64,000 nucleotides of DNA from Pantoea sp. Ap-967 (GCF_011752565.1 NZ_VWXK01000008.1:167307-231306), one strand, 5' to 3'; counted from the stretch's first letter, positions 54,901 through 63,835 are shown. Numbers and translations: made by a program. Notes: generated from the letters alone by a model not told the origin.

Positions 54901-55109
54901 AGCTTGCTGAATTCACGCGATTGCAGGTTGGAAGTGCGGAACTCGTCATAGGCGGCGAAGCCGATGGCAACCAGTGCCACCAGCAGGATCAGGATGATCA
55001 GCCGCCACCAGAGCCTGCGCTGACGGGGGGACTTGGCGGGTGGCGTCTCGGCCGGTGGTACCTCGGGTGCTTCCGTTCTGGTTGGTTCCGATTGCCACAG
55101 TGCGCCCAT
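51954..55109 (-). CDS. Large bifunctional-type penicillin-binding protein with GT51 domain
   Basis: A 1051-residue single-pass inner-membrane protein (TM at about 33-53 after a Pro-rich cytoplasmic tail). A GT51 transglycosylase-like region (about 170-330) has FIENRDLLD (Glu185) and GGSTLATQLEK (227-237). The transpeptidase part has the active-site tetrad STAK (516-519) and a KTGTGDN motif near the C terminus. It is much longer than PBP1A/1B because of an insertion between those motifs. It should act in peptidoglycan synthesis. The start at 55109 is chosen because it precedes the tail and TM with a GGAAAG site; the open frame continues upstream over another gene. Confidence 0.85.
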   Translation of the reverse strand: MGALWQSEPTRTEAPEVPPAETPPAKSPRQRRLWWRLIILILLVALVAIGFAAYDEFRTSNLQSREFSKLATTLTYSLNAGPSDAIVYPGDGPFDKRLGYSALGEFLPRLLKRDYLISQQVQFSPALMSYAEHGLFVPYIEKIQAGLSITDCRGDALYQYNYPQHLYPDFASIPPVMVNSLLFIENRDLLDTQDPKNNPAVDWPRFAKAAYSQVAKYLALPGQSAGGSTLATQLEKYRHSPDGLTVSGAEKIRQMISASVRAYQGGPDTTEARERIVRDYLNSVPLSAVPGHGEVHGMAEGLRVWYGADFDQVNQALTATTTDPDSMAARGLALRQVLSLMIAQRRPSHYLSKGRVELAELTDSHIRVLAANKVIDQPLADAALASKAVYRDWVAQPTIVPIITNKGISLARNRLAAMLNRPLYDLDRLDVSATSTLQADLQVQVSQYLKNLADPEFAAKIGLIGERLLTAKTTDQVSYSFTLFERTADGSRVRVQTDSTNQPFDINEGSKLELGSTAKLRVLTTYLEIIAELHDKYAGKPAAELKKVDVAELDRITQWSLEWLEQNSKNQSLDAMLDAALERKYSANTGEAFFTGGGMHVFNNFRKEDNNRNPTLKDALRESINLPFIRLMRDLVRYFTYQQPFNRVPLLKDDNDPRRQEYLARFADKEGTSYLMRFWKKYQRKTSQQRLDTFLDSMRATPQRLAAVHRYLFPEAGQETFNAFVRAHSKDDKLAVGKLTDGKLAEMYEAYGPGKYDLPDQGYIAKVHPLDLWLLGYLLRNPSSTLTEMVNASRFERQEVYGWLFKSRYQGARDSRIRTMVEIEAFLDIHQRWKRVGYPFDHLVPSLATAIGSSGDRPAALSELVGIIQNDGVRLPTLRIDTLHFAANTPYETKLVSDPDRGVRILPVEVARALKGAMSQVVDAGTARRISGSFKLNDGTPLVMGGKTGTGDNRIESFGAGGRLIGSRSLNRTATFVFFLGENHFGTLTAFVPGRSAEAFKFTSALPVQVLKGMAPILMPYLQPGNPNECKPPEVAMPAPGPGAGSDSSKT

Positions 55110-55207
55110 AGTCTTCTTTCCGGCCAGGTATTTTCGTGTTGCTTGCCTGAAGCTTAGACGTTGACGGGATGGGGTGAAAAATTTGTAGAAAGCGGGCCGC
55201 GTTGCGG

Positions 55208-55278
55208 CCCTATCGCGAGCTTTGCTCGCTCCTATCAGGTTTACCGGGGCCCGGTAGGAGCGAGCAAATCTCGCGAAA
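55208..55278. repeat. REP pair, GAGCAAAGCTCGCGA type, overlapping the OpgC gene end
   Basis: TATCGCGAGCTTTGCTCGCTCC and GGAGCGAGCAAATCTCGCGAA in inverted orientation. The right-hand unit contains the last codons and stop of the OpgC-family gene. Confidence 0.9.
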
Positions 55279-56389
55279 GCACCGCCTGCCCCAGCCGCTT
55301 GTTCCAGTCCAACCACCCCGCCAGCATCAGCATCGCCAGCAGCCCACCCAGCGCGGTCAGCAGTTGCACCGGCCAGTGGTCGCCGCCCTGGGCATTGAGC
55401 ACATCGGCAAGCGGCGCCAGCAGCACGCCCAGGCAGAACACCTCCAGCGAATAGCGCCCGATCCGGCAAACCTGCCGGGCCAGCCAGCCGTGCAGCCATG
55501 GCCCGCTGCCCACCAGCCTGGCGGTGCAGTAGGCCAGCGCCAGGAACTGCACCAGGCGCAAGGGCGACAGGTTGGTCTTGTCGATCGGGTAGATCCATTC
55601 CCCCAGCCAGCGCGGGATCAGCACATCGTGCACGGCCGGCCAACGCCACGCCATCGCCACCACTGCGCTGGCCAGCACCACGCCGGTGGCGGCCACGAAC
55701 AACGGCTGGCGCCAGGCCGGGCTGGGCCTGGCAGTGGCCGTGCGCTGCCCAAGCAGGGCCATCGCGCCCCCCAGCACGAACAGCAACTGCCAGGCGAACG
55801 GGTTGAAATACCACACCCCGCCTGCCTGGGCCGGCAGGTTCCACTTGAACACCTGCACCAGCCCATAAAGCCCCAGGGACAAGCCCACCGCCAACGCCAG
55901 GCGGTGCATCAGCAGCGGCAATGCCACGGGCAAACCAAGCAGCAGCAGGATATACAGCGGCAACGGGTCCATCAGGTTGGGCTTGAAGCGCAGCATCAGC
56001 TCGTCCACCAGTGCCTGCTGTGGGTCGTTGAGGAAATAGGTCAGCCCCATGCCCTCGATCATGTCCCGCTGGGCGTGGTGGTTGGCCACGAACACCATGC
56101 CCATCAGCAGCACCAGCAGGAAGATATGCGCCACGTACAGCACCCACACCCGGCGCAGAATGCGCACGCTGGCCACCAGCCAGCCGTCACGCCGGGCGAC
56201 CTTGCCATAGGCCAGCACGGCGGCGTAGCCAGCGAGAAACACGAAAATTTCCGCCGCGTCGCTGAAGCCGATGTTGCGCACGGTGAGGTTGCCCAGCGGG
56301 TTGTCGGGAATGTGGTCCCAGAAGATGAACACCAGGGCCAGGCCACGGAAGAAGTCGATGCGAAGGTCGCGGCCTGGGTTCATGGTCAT
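55241..56389 (-). CDS. OpgC-family membrane acyltransferase
   Basis: A 382-residue inner-membrane protein with about ten helices. RDLRIDFFRGLALVFIFWDHIP at the N terminus, with Asp/His, and NIGFSDAAEIFVFLAGY are the OpgC signature. OpgC transfers succinyl groups to periplasmic glucans; the acceptor here is unproven as no opgGH genes are nearby. The last residues (LSRDLLAPTGPR) are encoded within a REP unit. It lies divergent from the GtrB-like gene. It overlaps only spurious frames of the PBP gene. Confidence 0.85.
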   Translation of the reverse strand: MTMNPGRDLRIDFFRGLALVFIFWDHIPDNPLGNLTVRNIGFSDAAEIFVFLAGYAAVLAYGKVARRDGWLVASVRILRRVWVLYVAHIFLLVLLMGMVFVANHHAQRDMIEGMGLTYFLNDPQQALVDELMLRFKPNLMDPLPLYILLLLGLPVALPLLMHRLALAVGLSLGLYGLVQVFKWNLPAQAGGVWYFNPFAWQLLFVLGGAMALLGQRTATARPSPAWRQPLFVAATGVVLASAVVAMAWRWPAVHDVLIPRWLGEWIYPIDKTNLSPLRLVQFLALAYCTARLVGSGPWLHGWLARQVCRIGRYSLEVFCLGVLLAPLADVLNAQGGDHWPVQLLTALGGLLAMLMLAGWLDWNKRLGQAVLSRDLLAPTGPR

Positions 56390-56550
56390 TGCCCCTGTCT
56401 GGAAGTATCACAGAAGATCGCCCACGGCCGGGGCGGGTTCCTTGCCGTCTCCGGCGGGTAGACCACCGGTACGCCGCTTGGCCCCTGCAGCGCTGCCTGG
56501 CGGCGTCAACTGGCATTTCTGTCAGTGGTGGGGCCCTGGGGTTTCTCCTA

Positions 56551-56570
56551 CGTTGGTATTAATACTAACG
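56551..56570. promoter_or_regulatory. 20-bp near-perfect palindrome upstream of gtrB-like gene
   Basis: CGTTGGTATTAATACTAACG is symmetric except for one base pair. It lies 26 bases before the glycosyltransferase start and 160 bases from the divergent OpgC gene, in an AT-rich island. It resembles a repressor operator of an unidentified regulator. Confidence 0.55.
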
Positions 56571-56595
56571 CGATGTTGGTAACGGAGCCGCGCAG

Positions 56596-57558
56596 ATGGA
56601 CATTTCCCTGATCGTGCCAGTGTTCAATGAAGAGAAGGCCATCCGGCCCTTTTATGACGCCGTTCGCCGGGCACTGGCCAACGAGGCCGATCAGGTCGAG
56701 CTGTTGTTCGTCAACGATGGCAGCCAGGATGAAACGGAAAAGCAGATTCGCCAGCTCATTGCCGGCGACCCCGACGTCGCGCTGGTGGACCTTTCACGCA
56801 ACTTCGGCAAGGAGGCTGCGTTGTTCGCCGGGCTGGAGCAAGCCAGTGGCGATGCGGTCATCCCCATCGACGTCGACCTGCAAGACCCGGTCGAGGTGAT
56901 CCCGCTGCTGATCGAGCAATGGCGGGCAGGCTTTGACGTGGTGCTGGCCAAGCGCCGTGACCGGTCCTGCGACAGCCGTTTGAAGCGCTGCACGGCGGCG
57001 GGTTTCTACTTTCTGCTCAACCGTATCTCGCAGATCCGCATCGAGGAGAACGTTGGCGACTTCCGCCTGCTCGACCGTAAGGTGGTGGAAGTGATCAAGT
57101 CGATGCCCGAGCAGCAATTGTTCATGAAAGGCATGCTGTCCTGGGCGGGGTTCAGGACCACGCTGGTCGAGTACGACCGCTGCGCACGCACGGCCGGCAA
57201 AAGCCGTTTCAATGGCTGGCGCCTGTGGAACCTGGCGCTGGACGGCATCACCTCGTTCAGTACCGTGCCGCTGCGCTTGTGGACCTACCTCGGCGGCAGC
57301 ATCGCCCTGGCCGCGCTGGGCTACGCGCTGTGGCAGGTCATGGACAAATGGCTGTTCGGCAACGCGGTGCCCGGTTACCCCTCATTGATGGCCGCCATCT
57401 TGTTCCTGGGCGGCGTGCAGCTGATCGGCATCGGCGTGCTGGGCGAATACGTCGGGCGCATCTACATGGAAGCCAAGCACCGCCCGCGCTATGTCATACG
57501 GGCCGTCGCCGGGCACCGGGCCCGCCAGCAGCAGCGCTCTACCTTCAAGGAAGACTGA
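56596..57558 (+). CDS. GtrB-like family 2 glycosyltransferase (polyprenyl-phosphate)
   Basis: A 320-residue inner-membrane enzyme. The GT-A domain (1-225) has [25 protein letters not shown], the DXD-type IDVDLQDP and [10 protein letters not shown]; two membrane helices follow (about 238-260 and 275-298). This is the GtrB/DPM1 layout: sugar transfer from a nucleotide sugar to undecaprenyl phosphate on the cytoplasmic face. The partners gtrA (flippase) and a dedicated GT-C transferase are missing nearby. A role in O-antigen or envelope glycan modification is inferred. Confidence 0.87.
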   Translation: MDISLIVPVFNEEKAIRPFYDAVRRALANEADQVELLFVNDGSQDETEKQIRQLIAGDPDVALVDLSRNFGKEAALFAGLEQASGDAVIPIDVDLQDPVEVIPLLIEQWRAGFDVVLAKRRDRSCDSRLKRCTAAGFYFLLNRISQIRIEENVGDFRLLDRKVVEVIKSMPEQQLFMKGMLSWAGFRTTLVEYDRCARTAGKSRFNGWRLWNLALDGITSFSTVPLRLWTYLGGSIALAALGYALWQVMDKWLFGNAVPGYPSLMAAILFLGGVQLIGIGVLGEYVGRIYMEAKHRPRYVIRAVAGHRARQQQRSTFKED

Positions 57559-57575
57559 AAGCCGATTCAAGGCAT

Positions 57576-59186
57576 TCAGGCTGCCTGCGGCTCGAAACTG
57601 TCGGGCCGCGCCATTTGCCACATGCGTGAATAGAACTGCCCGTTGACCTCGCCGGTGAGCAATTCCCCAGGCTTGAGGAACACGTGCATCTGCGAGAACA
57701 GCTTGATCTCGGTGGCCGATATGCGCCGCACCAGGTGCCTGGCTTCCAGTTGCTCAGGGTGGGTCAGGCCCGCGGCGGCGAGCATCTCGGCCAAGGCGCG
57801 CAGGGTGTTGTGGTGGAAGTTCAGCACCCGCTGGGCCTTGTCTGGCACCACCAGGGCGCGTTGGCGCAGCGGGTCCTGGGTGGCGACGCCGGTCGGGCAC
57901 TTGTTGGTGTGGCAGCTTTGCGACTGGATGCAGCCGATGGCGAACATGAAGCCACGCGCCGAGTTGGCCCAGTCGGCGCCGATGGCCAGCACGCTGGCGA
58001 TGTCGAAGGCACTGACGATCTTGCCGCTGGCGCCGAGCTTGATCTTGTCGCGCAGGTTCAGGCCAACCAGGGTGTTGTGCACGAACAGCAAGCCTTCACG
58101 CAGTGGTACGCCGATATGGTCGGTGAACTCCACCGGCGCCGCGCCGGTGCCGCCTTCCTTGCCGTCGACGACGATGAAATCGGGCAGGATGCCGGTTTCC
58201 AGCATGGCCTTGGCGATGCCCATGAACTCCCACGGGTGGCCCAGGCAGAACTTGAAGCCCACCGGCTTGCCACCGGACAGCTCACGCAGCTGGGCGATGA
58301 ACTGCATCATTTCGATCGGGGTGGAGAAGGCGCTGTGGCGCGATGGCGAGATGCAGTCTTCGCCCATCAGCACACCACGGGTTTCGGCAATTTCCCGGGT
58401 CACCTTGTGCTTGGGCAGAATGCCGCCATGGCCGGGCTTGGCGCCCTGGCTCATCTTGATTTCGATCATCCGCACTTGCGGGCTTCGCGCCTGGGCGGCG
58501 AAGCGCTCGGGGTCGAAACGGCCATCGGCGGTGCGGCAGCCAAAGTAGCCACTGCCCAGTTCCCACACCAGGTCGCCGCCGTGCTCACGGTGGTAGGGGC
58601 TGATGCTGCCTTCGCCGGTGTCGTGGTGGAAGTTGCCCAGCTTGGCGCCCTTGTTCAGCGCGCGGATGGCGTTGGCGCTGAGCGAGCCGAAGCTCATGGC
58701 GGAAATGTTGAAGATCGACGCCGAGTAGGGTTGGGTGCATTGCGGGCCGCCGACGATGATGCGAAAGCTTGCCGGGTCGGTCAGCGGCGCTGGGCGCATG
58801 GAGTGGCCGATGAACTCGAAGCCCGACTCGTACACGTCGATCAGGGTGCCGAATGGCTTGTCCGAGGCCTCGTTCTTGGCCCGGGCGTACACCAGCGAGC
58901 GCTGGGCGCGGGAGAAGGGCAGGGCATCGCTGTCGGCTTCCAGCAGGTACTGGCGAATTTCCGGGCGAATGCCCTCGACCAGGTAGCGGATGTTGCCCAG
59001 GATCGGGTAGTTGCGGCGCACGGCGTGGCGTTGCTGCAGCAGGTCGAATATGCCGATCAGGCTGAGCACGCCCGTGACCAGGGTGAACGGCCACAGCCAT
59101 TCATGGTGCAGGAACGGCAGGCTGGCCAGGGTGAACAGGACGCAGGCGGAGAAGAAGGCATAGCGGCTGAGAAGTGACAGGCTCAT
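57576..59186 (-). CDS. FMN-binding glutamate-synthase family protein
   Basis: A 536-residue protein. Two membrane helices (about 7-22 and 27-45) precede a GltB-type FMN/[3Fe-4S] domain. The motif AISMSFGSLSANAI-like (NISAMSFGSLSANAIRALN), GGTGAAPVEF, and the cluster-binding CIQSQSCHTNKCPTGVATQDP are intact. No glutaminase domain is present, so it is not a full glutamate synthase; such stand-alone proteins are of unknown substrate. The start at 59186 follows AAGGAT. It is convergent with the GtrB-like gene. Confidence 0.85.
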   Translation of the reverse strand: MSLSLLSRYAFFSACVLFTLASLPFLHHEWLWPFTLVTGVLSLIGIFDLLQQRHAVRRNYPILGNIRYLVEGIRPEIRQYLLEADSDALPFSRAQRSLVYARAKNEASDKPFGTLIDVYESGFEFIGHSMRPAPLTDPASFRIIVGGPQCTQPYSASIFNISAMSFGSLSANAIRALNKGAKLGNFHHDTGEGSISPYHREHGGDLVWELGSGYFGCRTADGRFDPERFAAQARSPQVRMIEIKMSQGAKPGHGGILPKHKVTREIAETRGVLMGEDCISPSRHSAFSTPIEMMQFIAQLRELSGGKPVGFKFCLGHPWEFMGIAKAMLETGILPDFIVVDGKEGGTGAAPVEFTDHIGVPLREGLLFVHNTLVGLNLRDKIKLGASGKIVSAFDIASVLAIGADWANSARGFMFAIGCIQSQSCHTNKCPTGVATQDPLRQRALVVPDKAQRVLNFHHNTLRALAEMLAAAGLTHPEQLEARHLVRRISATEIKLFSQMHVFLKPGELLTGEVNGQFYSRMWQMARPDSFEPQAA

Positions 59187-59494
59187 ACGGGATCCTTGCG
59201 ATGGCGCGGTCAGGCTCAGGGCCTGGTGCAAACCCCGACCATAGCCAAGTTGTGTGGCAGTGCAAATTAAAATCGGGGTAGCGAAAATCATTCTCGCTTG
59301 GGCCTCTCGGGCTGCGCTGTCGCGCAGGGAACAGTGCACGCAGGCAGTCTGCGATCTCCTGTGGGAGCGGGCTTGCCCGCGAAGCAGGCGACGCGGTGGA
59401 TGGCACCGGCGTTGCCGGTGTTCGCGGGCAAGCCCGCTCCCACAGGATTCTCTGTTAAATCAGATATTTGCGATTTGTTCCATGAGAGCGTGCG
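59187..59494. other. 308-base gene-free spacer between the glutamate-synthase-like gene and lhr
   Basis: Both flanking genes are on the minus strand, so this is the 3' side of lhr and the promoter side of the glutamate-synthase-like gene. Its centre is a REP pair (59358-59446). The left 170 bases hold a GC-poor patch (AATTAAAATC... at about 59262-59290) that could carry the promoter. Confidence 0.6.
59358..59446. repeat. REP pair after lhr
   Basis: CCTGTGGGAGCGGGCTTGCC and its complement in inverted orientation with a hairpin spacer (ACCGGCGTTGCCGGT). The spacer resembles that of the pair at 4899-4989, suggesting duplication of a whole BIME. Confidence 0.93.
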
Positions 59495-62400
59495 TCACGC
59501 ACTACCGCGCAGCAGCTTCTGCCGCCAACCTTCCTGTTCCTGGGCCGCTGCCTCGACCAGGTACGCATACCGCCCGGCGATCCGTGTCGCCACCGGCACC
59601 CCATCGCGATACAACAGCCGGTTGCCACTCATCGCCGGCACCTTCGCCCCCGGCAACAACGAACCGATCACATTCAGCGGGTCGCTGGCGCTGACCATCA
59701 CCAGCGCGCCCTCGGGCGCCCGCCGCCTTACCTGGCGTAGCAGGCTGACCGCTTCGGGCAGGGCGAACTGCTCACCGGCAAGCCCGGCAATGAAGCGCCC
59801 ACCGCGAATCTCCCCGCGTGCCTCCAGGCGGTGATAGCAGCGCAGCAACTCCCGCCAGGGCGGCAGCACATCGCTTTCCCGTTCCAGCAAGCGCCAGCAG
59901 ATCACCCCATAGCGGCGCAGCAGCGCCCGGGCGACCTGCTCCAGGCGCTGTTGCCCGTCGACATCGCCGCTGCCCCGGCGCAACAACGCCCAGCGCCCGG
60001 CGTGGGCCATGCTGCTGGACATCGGCGGGTGGCCACGGCGGCTGTTGCGTGACGGGCGTTTCGCCGCCGGGGTAATCAGGCTGCGCAGGCCAGTGAAACT
60101 GTCGGCGCCCACCAGGCCTGCCCCCACCAGTTCCTGCAGAGCCGTTTCCAACTCGCTGGGCAGCAGATGGGCCTCGTCGGTCAGTTCATCGAAGAACAGC
60201 GCGCCTTGCCCCTGCAACGCTTCATGCACACGCTGGGCCCGCGCGCCGAGGCTATCTTGGGCCGGCACCGGCGCCAGGCTGCGCCACAGGCCCAGGTGTT
60301 CACGGGGTAGCAGCACCAGCGGCGTGCTGGCCAAGGTGGTGCTGGCCACCGTCGCCGCCAGCCGGCTCCAGGCGAACTGCCCGCTGCGGCAGGCATCGTC
60401 GAGCCAGTGCGGGCTGTAGTCCTGGATGCGCGCGGGCAGCAACTCGGCCTCCCAGGCACCGGCTGCGCTGGGGAAACCCTGCAACTGGCCCAGTACCTCG
60501 GCCACCGCCTGCGGGCCGCGCAGGCGCTCATCCGCGGCCAGGTGCTGCCAGTCGAACAGGAACCGCATGAAGTCCTGCAGGCTGACCGGTTCGATTTCCC
60601 GGCGCAGGCGCTTGACCGTGTAGCGATGGATGCGCGCCAGCAGGTGCCGTTCACACCATTGCAACGGCTGCTCGCCGGGGCTGAAGTGGCCGCGCAGCAC
60701 AAGGCCCTCGGCTTCCAGGCGGGCGAGGGCCTGTTCAACGTCGACGGCGGGCTTGCCCAGGGGGCCGGCGACCTCGGCCAGGGTCAACGGGCCATGGCCG
60801 CTCAGGCGGGCGCGCAGCAGTTCGGCCAGGGCGGTGTCCGGGTCGATGGGCTGGTCAAAGCCCGGGAGCGTGCCCAACACCGGTTCCAGGCGCGAGCCTG
60901 GGTACAGCACCTGCAGCAGGTTCTGGCGTTCGCGCGCCAGCCACAGGCGTTCATCGGCCAAGCGCAGTGCCCGGCCAGCCTTGGCCAACTGCTGCAGCAG
61001 CACGTCCCAGCCAACATTGGCCTGAACCTCGTCCTGGCTGATGGCGCCAAGGCCCATCAAGGCTTCGTGCATTTCGTCGGCATTGCCTGGCGCAGGCCAG
61101 GCCTCGGCCCGCACGGCAGCGATGGCATCGGCGTCCAGCGCGCCCAGGTCATCGGTGTTGGCCACGTCGTTCCAGCGCCGGTTCAGCACGGCCTGGGTGC
61201 GCCGTTCTTCGAGGGGCGCATCGTCGAGGAAGCTGTAGGGGCGGGCATTGAGAATCGCCGCCGCCAGGGGCGAGGGCGCTGGCAGGTCGCGACACAGCAG
61301 GCGCACCTGGCCGCTTTCCATGCGCCGCAACAGGGCCAGCCAGCCTTCGCTGTCCATCGCCTCGTGCAAGCAGTCATCGAGGGTTTGTTCAACCAGCGGG
61401 TGGTCGGGAATCTGCCGTTCGCCCACGATGTTCTCAAGGCAAGCGATCTGGTCGGGAAACACAGCGGCGATCAGGTCTTCGCTTTTCATCCGCTGGATTT
61501 GCGGCGCCACCTTGCGCCCGCCAACGAAACGCGGCAAGGCCAGGGCGGCGCTGGCGTTCCAGCGCCAGCGCACGCCGAACAGCGGCGCTTCGAGCAGGGC
61601 CTGGACCAGGATCTGCTCGGCGCTGCGGCTGTTCAGGTAGCGCCACACCTCGTCCAGTTCGAAGCTGTGGCTGGTCGACAGCGACAGCACGATGGCGTCT
61701 TCGCTGGCGGCGGCTTGCAGTTCGAAGTTGAAGGTGCGGCAGAAGCGCTTGCGCAAGGCCAGGCCCCAGGCGCGGTTGATGCGGCTGCCATAGGGCGAAT
61801 GGATAATCAGCTGGGTGCCGCCCGACTCGTCGAAGAAGCGCTCCATCACCAGCGTCTGCTGCGAGGGTAGGGCACCAAGCACCTCGCGGGTGCGGCCAAG
61901 GTAGTCGAGCAACTGGCTGGCGCAGGCGGGGGTCAGCTCGAAGGTGGCCTGGAGCCATTGTTGCACGGCCGTCAGCTCGCCCCGGTTCAGCGCCAGCTGC
62001 GCATCCAGGCGGGCTTGCAGGCGGGCGACGGCGGCGGACAGCTCGTCACTGCGCCCCGGCGCCTCCCCTAGCCAGAATGGGATGGTCGGCGGCAGGCCCT
62101 GGGCGTCCTCGACCCGCACCCGGCCAGGTTCGACCCGCAGGATTCGGTAGGAGGCATTGCCCAGTTGGAAGATATCCCCGGCGATGCTTTCCACGGCGAA
62201 GTCTTCGTTGACGCTGCCAATGCTCAAGGCCTGGGGTTCGAGCAGCACGGCGTAGTCGGCGGTTTCCGGAATGGTGCCGCCGCTGGTCAGCGCTGTCAGC
62301 TGGCTACCGCGCCGCCCGCGCACCGTGCCAGTGACCGCATCGCGGTGCAGGTAGGCGCTGCGCACGCCCTGGCGGCCGTTGTAGCCCTCGGCAAGCATGC

Positions 62401-63775
62401 GCAGCAGTGCCTGGTAATGGGCGGCATCGAGTGCGGCATAGGGCGTGGCCTGGCGCAGGCAGTGAAGCAGCGCGGTTTCCTCCCAGGCCTGGTTGCTGGC
62501 CTCGGCGACGATCTGCTGGGCCAGCACGTCCAGTGGCGCCCTGGGAATGTGCACCTCGTCGAGTTCGCCGTGGCGCACGCAGTCCAGCAACGCCACGCAT
62601 TCGATCAGGTCATCGCGTGAGGTGGCGAACAGGCGGCCCTTGGGGATGCCGTCCACCTGGTGCCCGGAGCGGCCAACCCGCTGCAGCAAGGCGGCGATGG
62701 AACCGGGCGATTCGATCTGGCAAACCAGGTCGACATCACCGATGTCGATGCCCAGTTCCAGCGAAGCCGTGGCCACCAGCACCTGCAGCTGGCCGCGCTT
62801 GAGGCGTTGCTCGGCCTCCAGGCGCAGCTCCTTGGCCAGGCTGCCGTGGTGCGCGGCAACAGCGCCCTTGCCCAGGCGGTCACCGAGGTGGCGGGTAAGG
62901 CGTTCGGCCAGGCGCCGGGTGTTGACGAATACCAGCGTGGTGCGGTGTTCACGGGCAAGGTCTGCCAGGCGGTCGTAGACCAGCCCCCAGACATCGGTGG
63001 CCATCACCGCACCGAGGGGCACCGGCGGCACTTCGATGGCCAGGTCGCGCTGGCGCGCATGGCCGACATCGACGATCGCGCAGGGTCGGTCATGGCCGAC
63101 CAGAAACTGCGCCACGCGCTCCACCGGGCGCTGTGTAGCCGACAGGCCGATACGCCGTAGCGGGCGAGCACATAAAGCCTGCAGGCGCTCCAGGGTCAAC
63201 GCCAGGTGGGCGCCGCGCTTGTTACCCGCCAGGGCGTGGATCTCGTCGACGATCACCGTGTGCACGCTGGCAAGCCCAGCGCGGCCCGAGGCCGAGCCCA
63301 TCAGCACGTACAGCGACTCGGGTGTGGTCACCAGGATGTGCGGGGCCCGCTTGCGCATGGCGGCGCGGTCTTTTTGCGGGGTGTCGCCGGTGCGCACGGC
63401 GCTGGTGATGCATGGGGCCTGCAGCCCTTGGGCTTCGAGGGCCTGGCGGATGCCTTCGAGCGGTGCCTGGAGGTTCAGGCGGATGTCGTTGGATAGGGCC
63501 TTGAGGGGGGAAACGTAGACGATCTGGGTGTGCGCTGGAAGTTCGCCAGCGTGCTCCAGGCCCTGGCGAAACAGCTCGTCGAGCACCGCGAGGAAGGCGC
63601 TCAGGGTTTTCCCGGAACCGGTGGGGGCCGCGAGCAGCATCGACTGGCCAGCGTGGATCAGCGGCCAGGCACGGGCCTGGGCATCGGTGACCGTGGCGAA
63701 GTGCTGGCGGAACCAGGTGCCGATGGCCGGGTGGAACAGTTCGAGCACGGGGTGCTGGTGGGCGGGCAGGTTCAT
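59495..63775 (-). CDS. lhr: Large helicase-related protein Lhr
   Basis: A 1426-residue superfamily 2 helicase. The core (1-870) has Walker A APTGSGKT (Lys56), DEIH box (VDEIHAL), SATQRP and the motif VI QRVGRSGHQ, followed by the winged-helix and Lhr-specific domains. The extended C-terminal region, roughly 500 residues, corresponds to the bacterial long-Lhr extension; in E. coli this part is AlkZ-like with uracil-glycosylase activity, which may apply here. Lhr is an ATP-dependent DNA/RNA-DNA translocase. No partner genes are adjacent. Length is normal for long Lhr. Confidence 0.95.
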   Translation of the reverse strand: MNLPAHQHPVLELFHPAIGTWFRQHFATVTDAQARAWPLIHAGQSMLLAAPTGSGKTLSAFLAVLDELFRQGLEHAGELPAHTQIVYVSPLKALSNDIRLNLQAPLEGIRQALEAQGLQAPCITSAVRTGDTPQKDRAAMRKRAPHILVTTPESLYVLMGSASGRAGLASVHTVIVDEIHALAGNKRGAHLALTLERLQALCARPLRRIGLSATQRPVERVAQFLVGHDRPCAIVDVGHARQRDLAIEVPPVPLGAVMATDVWGLVYDRLADLAREHRTTLVFVNTRRLAERLTRHLGDRLGKGAVAAHHGSLAKELRLEAEQRLKRGQLQVLVATASLELGIDIGDVDLVCQIESPGSIAALLQRVGRSGHQVDGIPKGRLFATSRDDLIECVALLDCVRHGELDEVHIPRAPLDVLAQQIVAEASNQAWEETALLHCLRQATPYAALDAAHYQALLRMLAEGYNGRQGVRSAYLHRDAVTGTVRGRRGSQLTALTSGGTIPETADYAVLLEPQALSIGSVNEDFAVESIAGDIFQLGNASYRILRVEPGRVRVEDAQGLPPTIPFWLGEAPGRSDELSAAVARLQARLDAQLALNRGELTAVQQWLQATFELTPACASQLLDYLGRTREVLGALPSQQTLVMERFFDESGGTQLIIHSPYGSRINRAWGLALRKRFCRTFNFELQAAASEDAIVLSLSTSHSFELDEVWRYLNSRSAEQILVQALLEAPLFGVRWRWNASAALALPRFVGGRKVAPQIQRMKSEDLIAAVFPDQIACLENIVGERQIPDHPLVEQTLDDCLHEAMDSEGWLALLRRMESGQVRLLCRDLPAPSPLAAAILNARPYSFLDDAPLEERRTQAVLNRRWNDVANTDDLGALDADAIAAVRAEAWPAPGNADEMHEALMGLGAISQDEVQANVGWDVLLQQLAKAGRALRLADERLWLARERQNLLQVLYPGSRLEPVLGTLPGFDQPIDPDTALAELLRARLSGHGPLTLAEVAGPLGKPAVDVEQALARLEAEGLVLRGHFSPGEQPLQWCERHLLARIHRYTVKRLRREIEPVSLQDFMRFLFDWQHLAADERLRGPQAVAEVLGQLQGFPSAAGAWEAELLPARIQDYSPHWLDDACRSGQFAWSRLAATVASTTLASTPLVLLPREHLGLWRSLAPVPAQDSLGARAQRVHEALQGQGALFFDELTDEAHLLPSELETALQELVGAGLVGADSFTGLRSLITPAAKRPSRNSRRGHPPMSSSMAHAGRWALLRRGSGDVDGQQRLEQVARALLRRYGVICWRLLERESDVLPPWRELLRCYHRLEARGEIRGGRFIAGLAGEQFALPEAVSLLRQVRRRAPEGALVMVSASDPLNVIGSLLPGAKVPAMSGNRLLYRDGVPVATRIAGRYAYLVEAAAQEQEGWRQKLLRGSA

Positions 63776-63835
63776 GTGTTGGTTATGGCGGGTCGGCAGC
63801 GGGTTGGCAAGGGGCCGTTCGTCTGCAACCTGTGG

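Noticed and set aside
52158..55157. 999-codon open frame antisense to the PBP gene
   Set aside because: It has the composition of an antisense shadow and no recognisable domains.
55110..56147. In-frame upstream extension of the penicillin-binding protein gene to 1397 residues
   Set aside because: It runs over the OpgC-family gene on the same strand in another frame; the encoded sequence is Gly/Ala/Arg-rich without homology, and a good ribosome site and membrane anchor begin at 55109.
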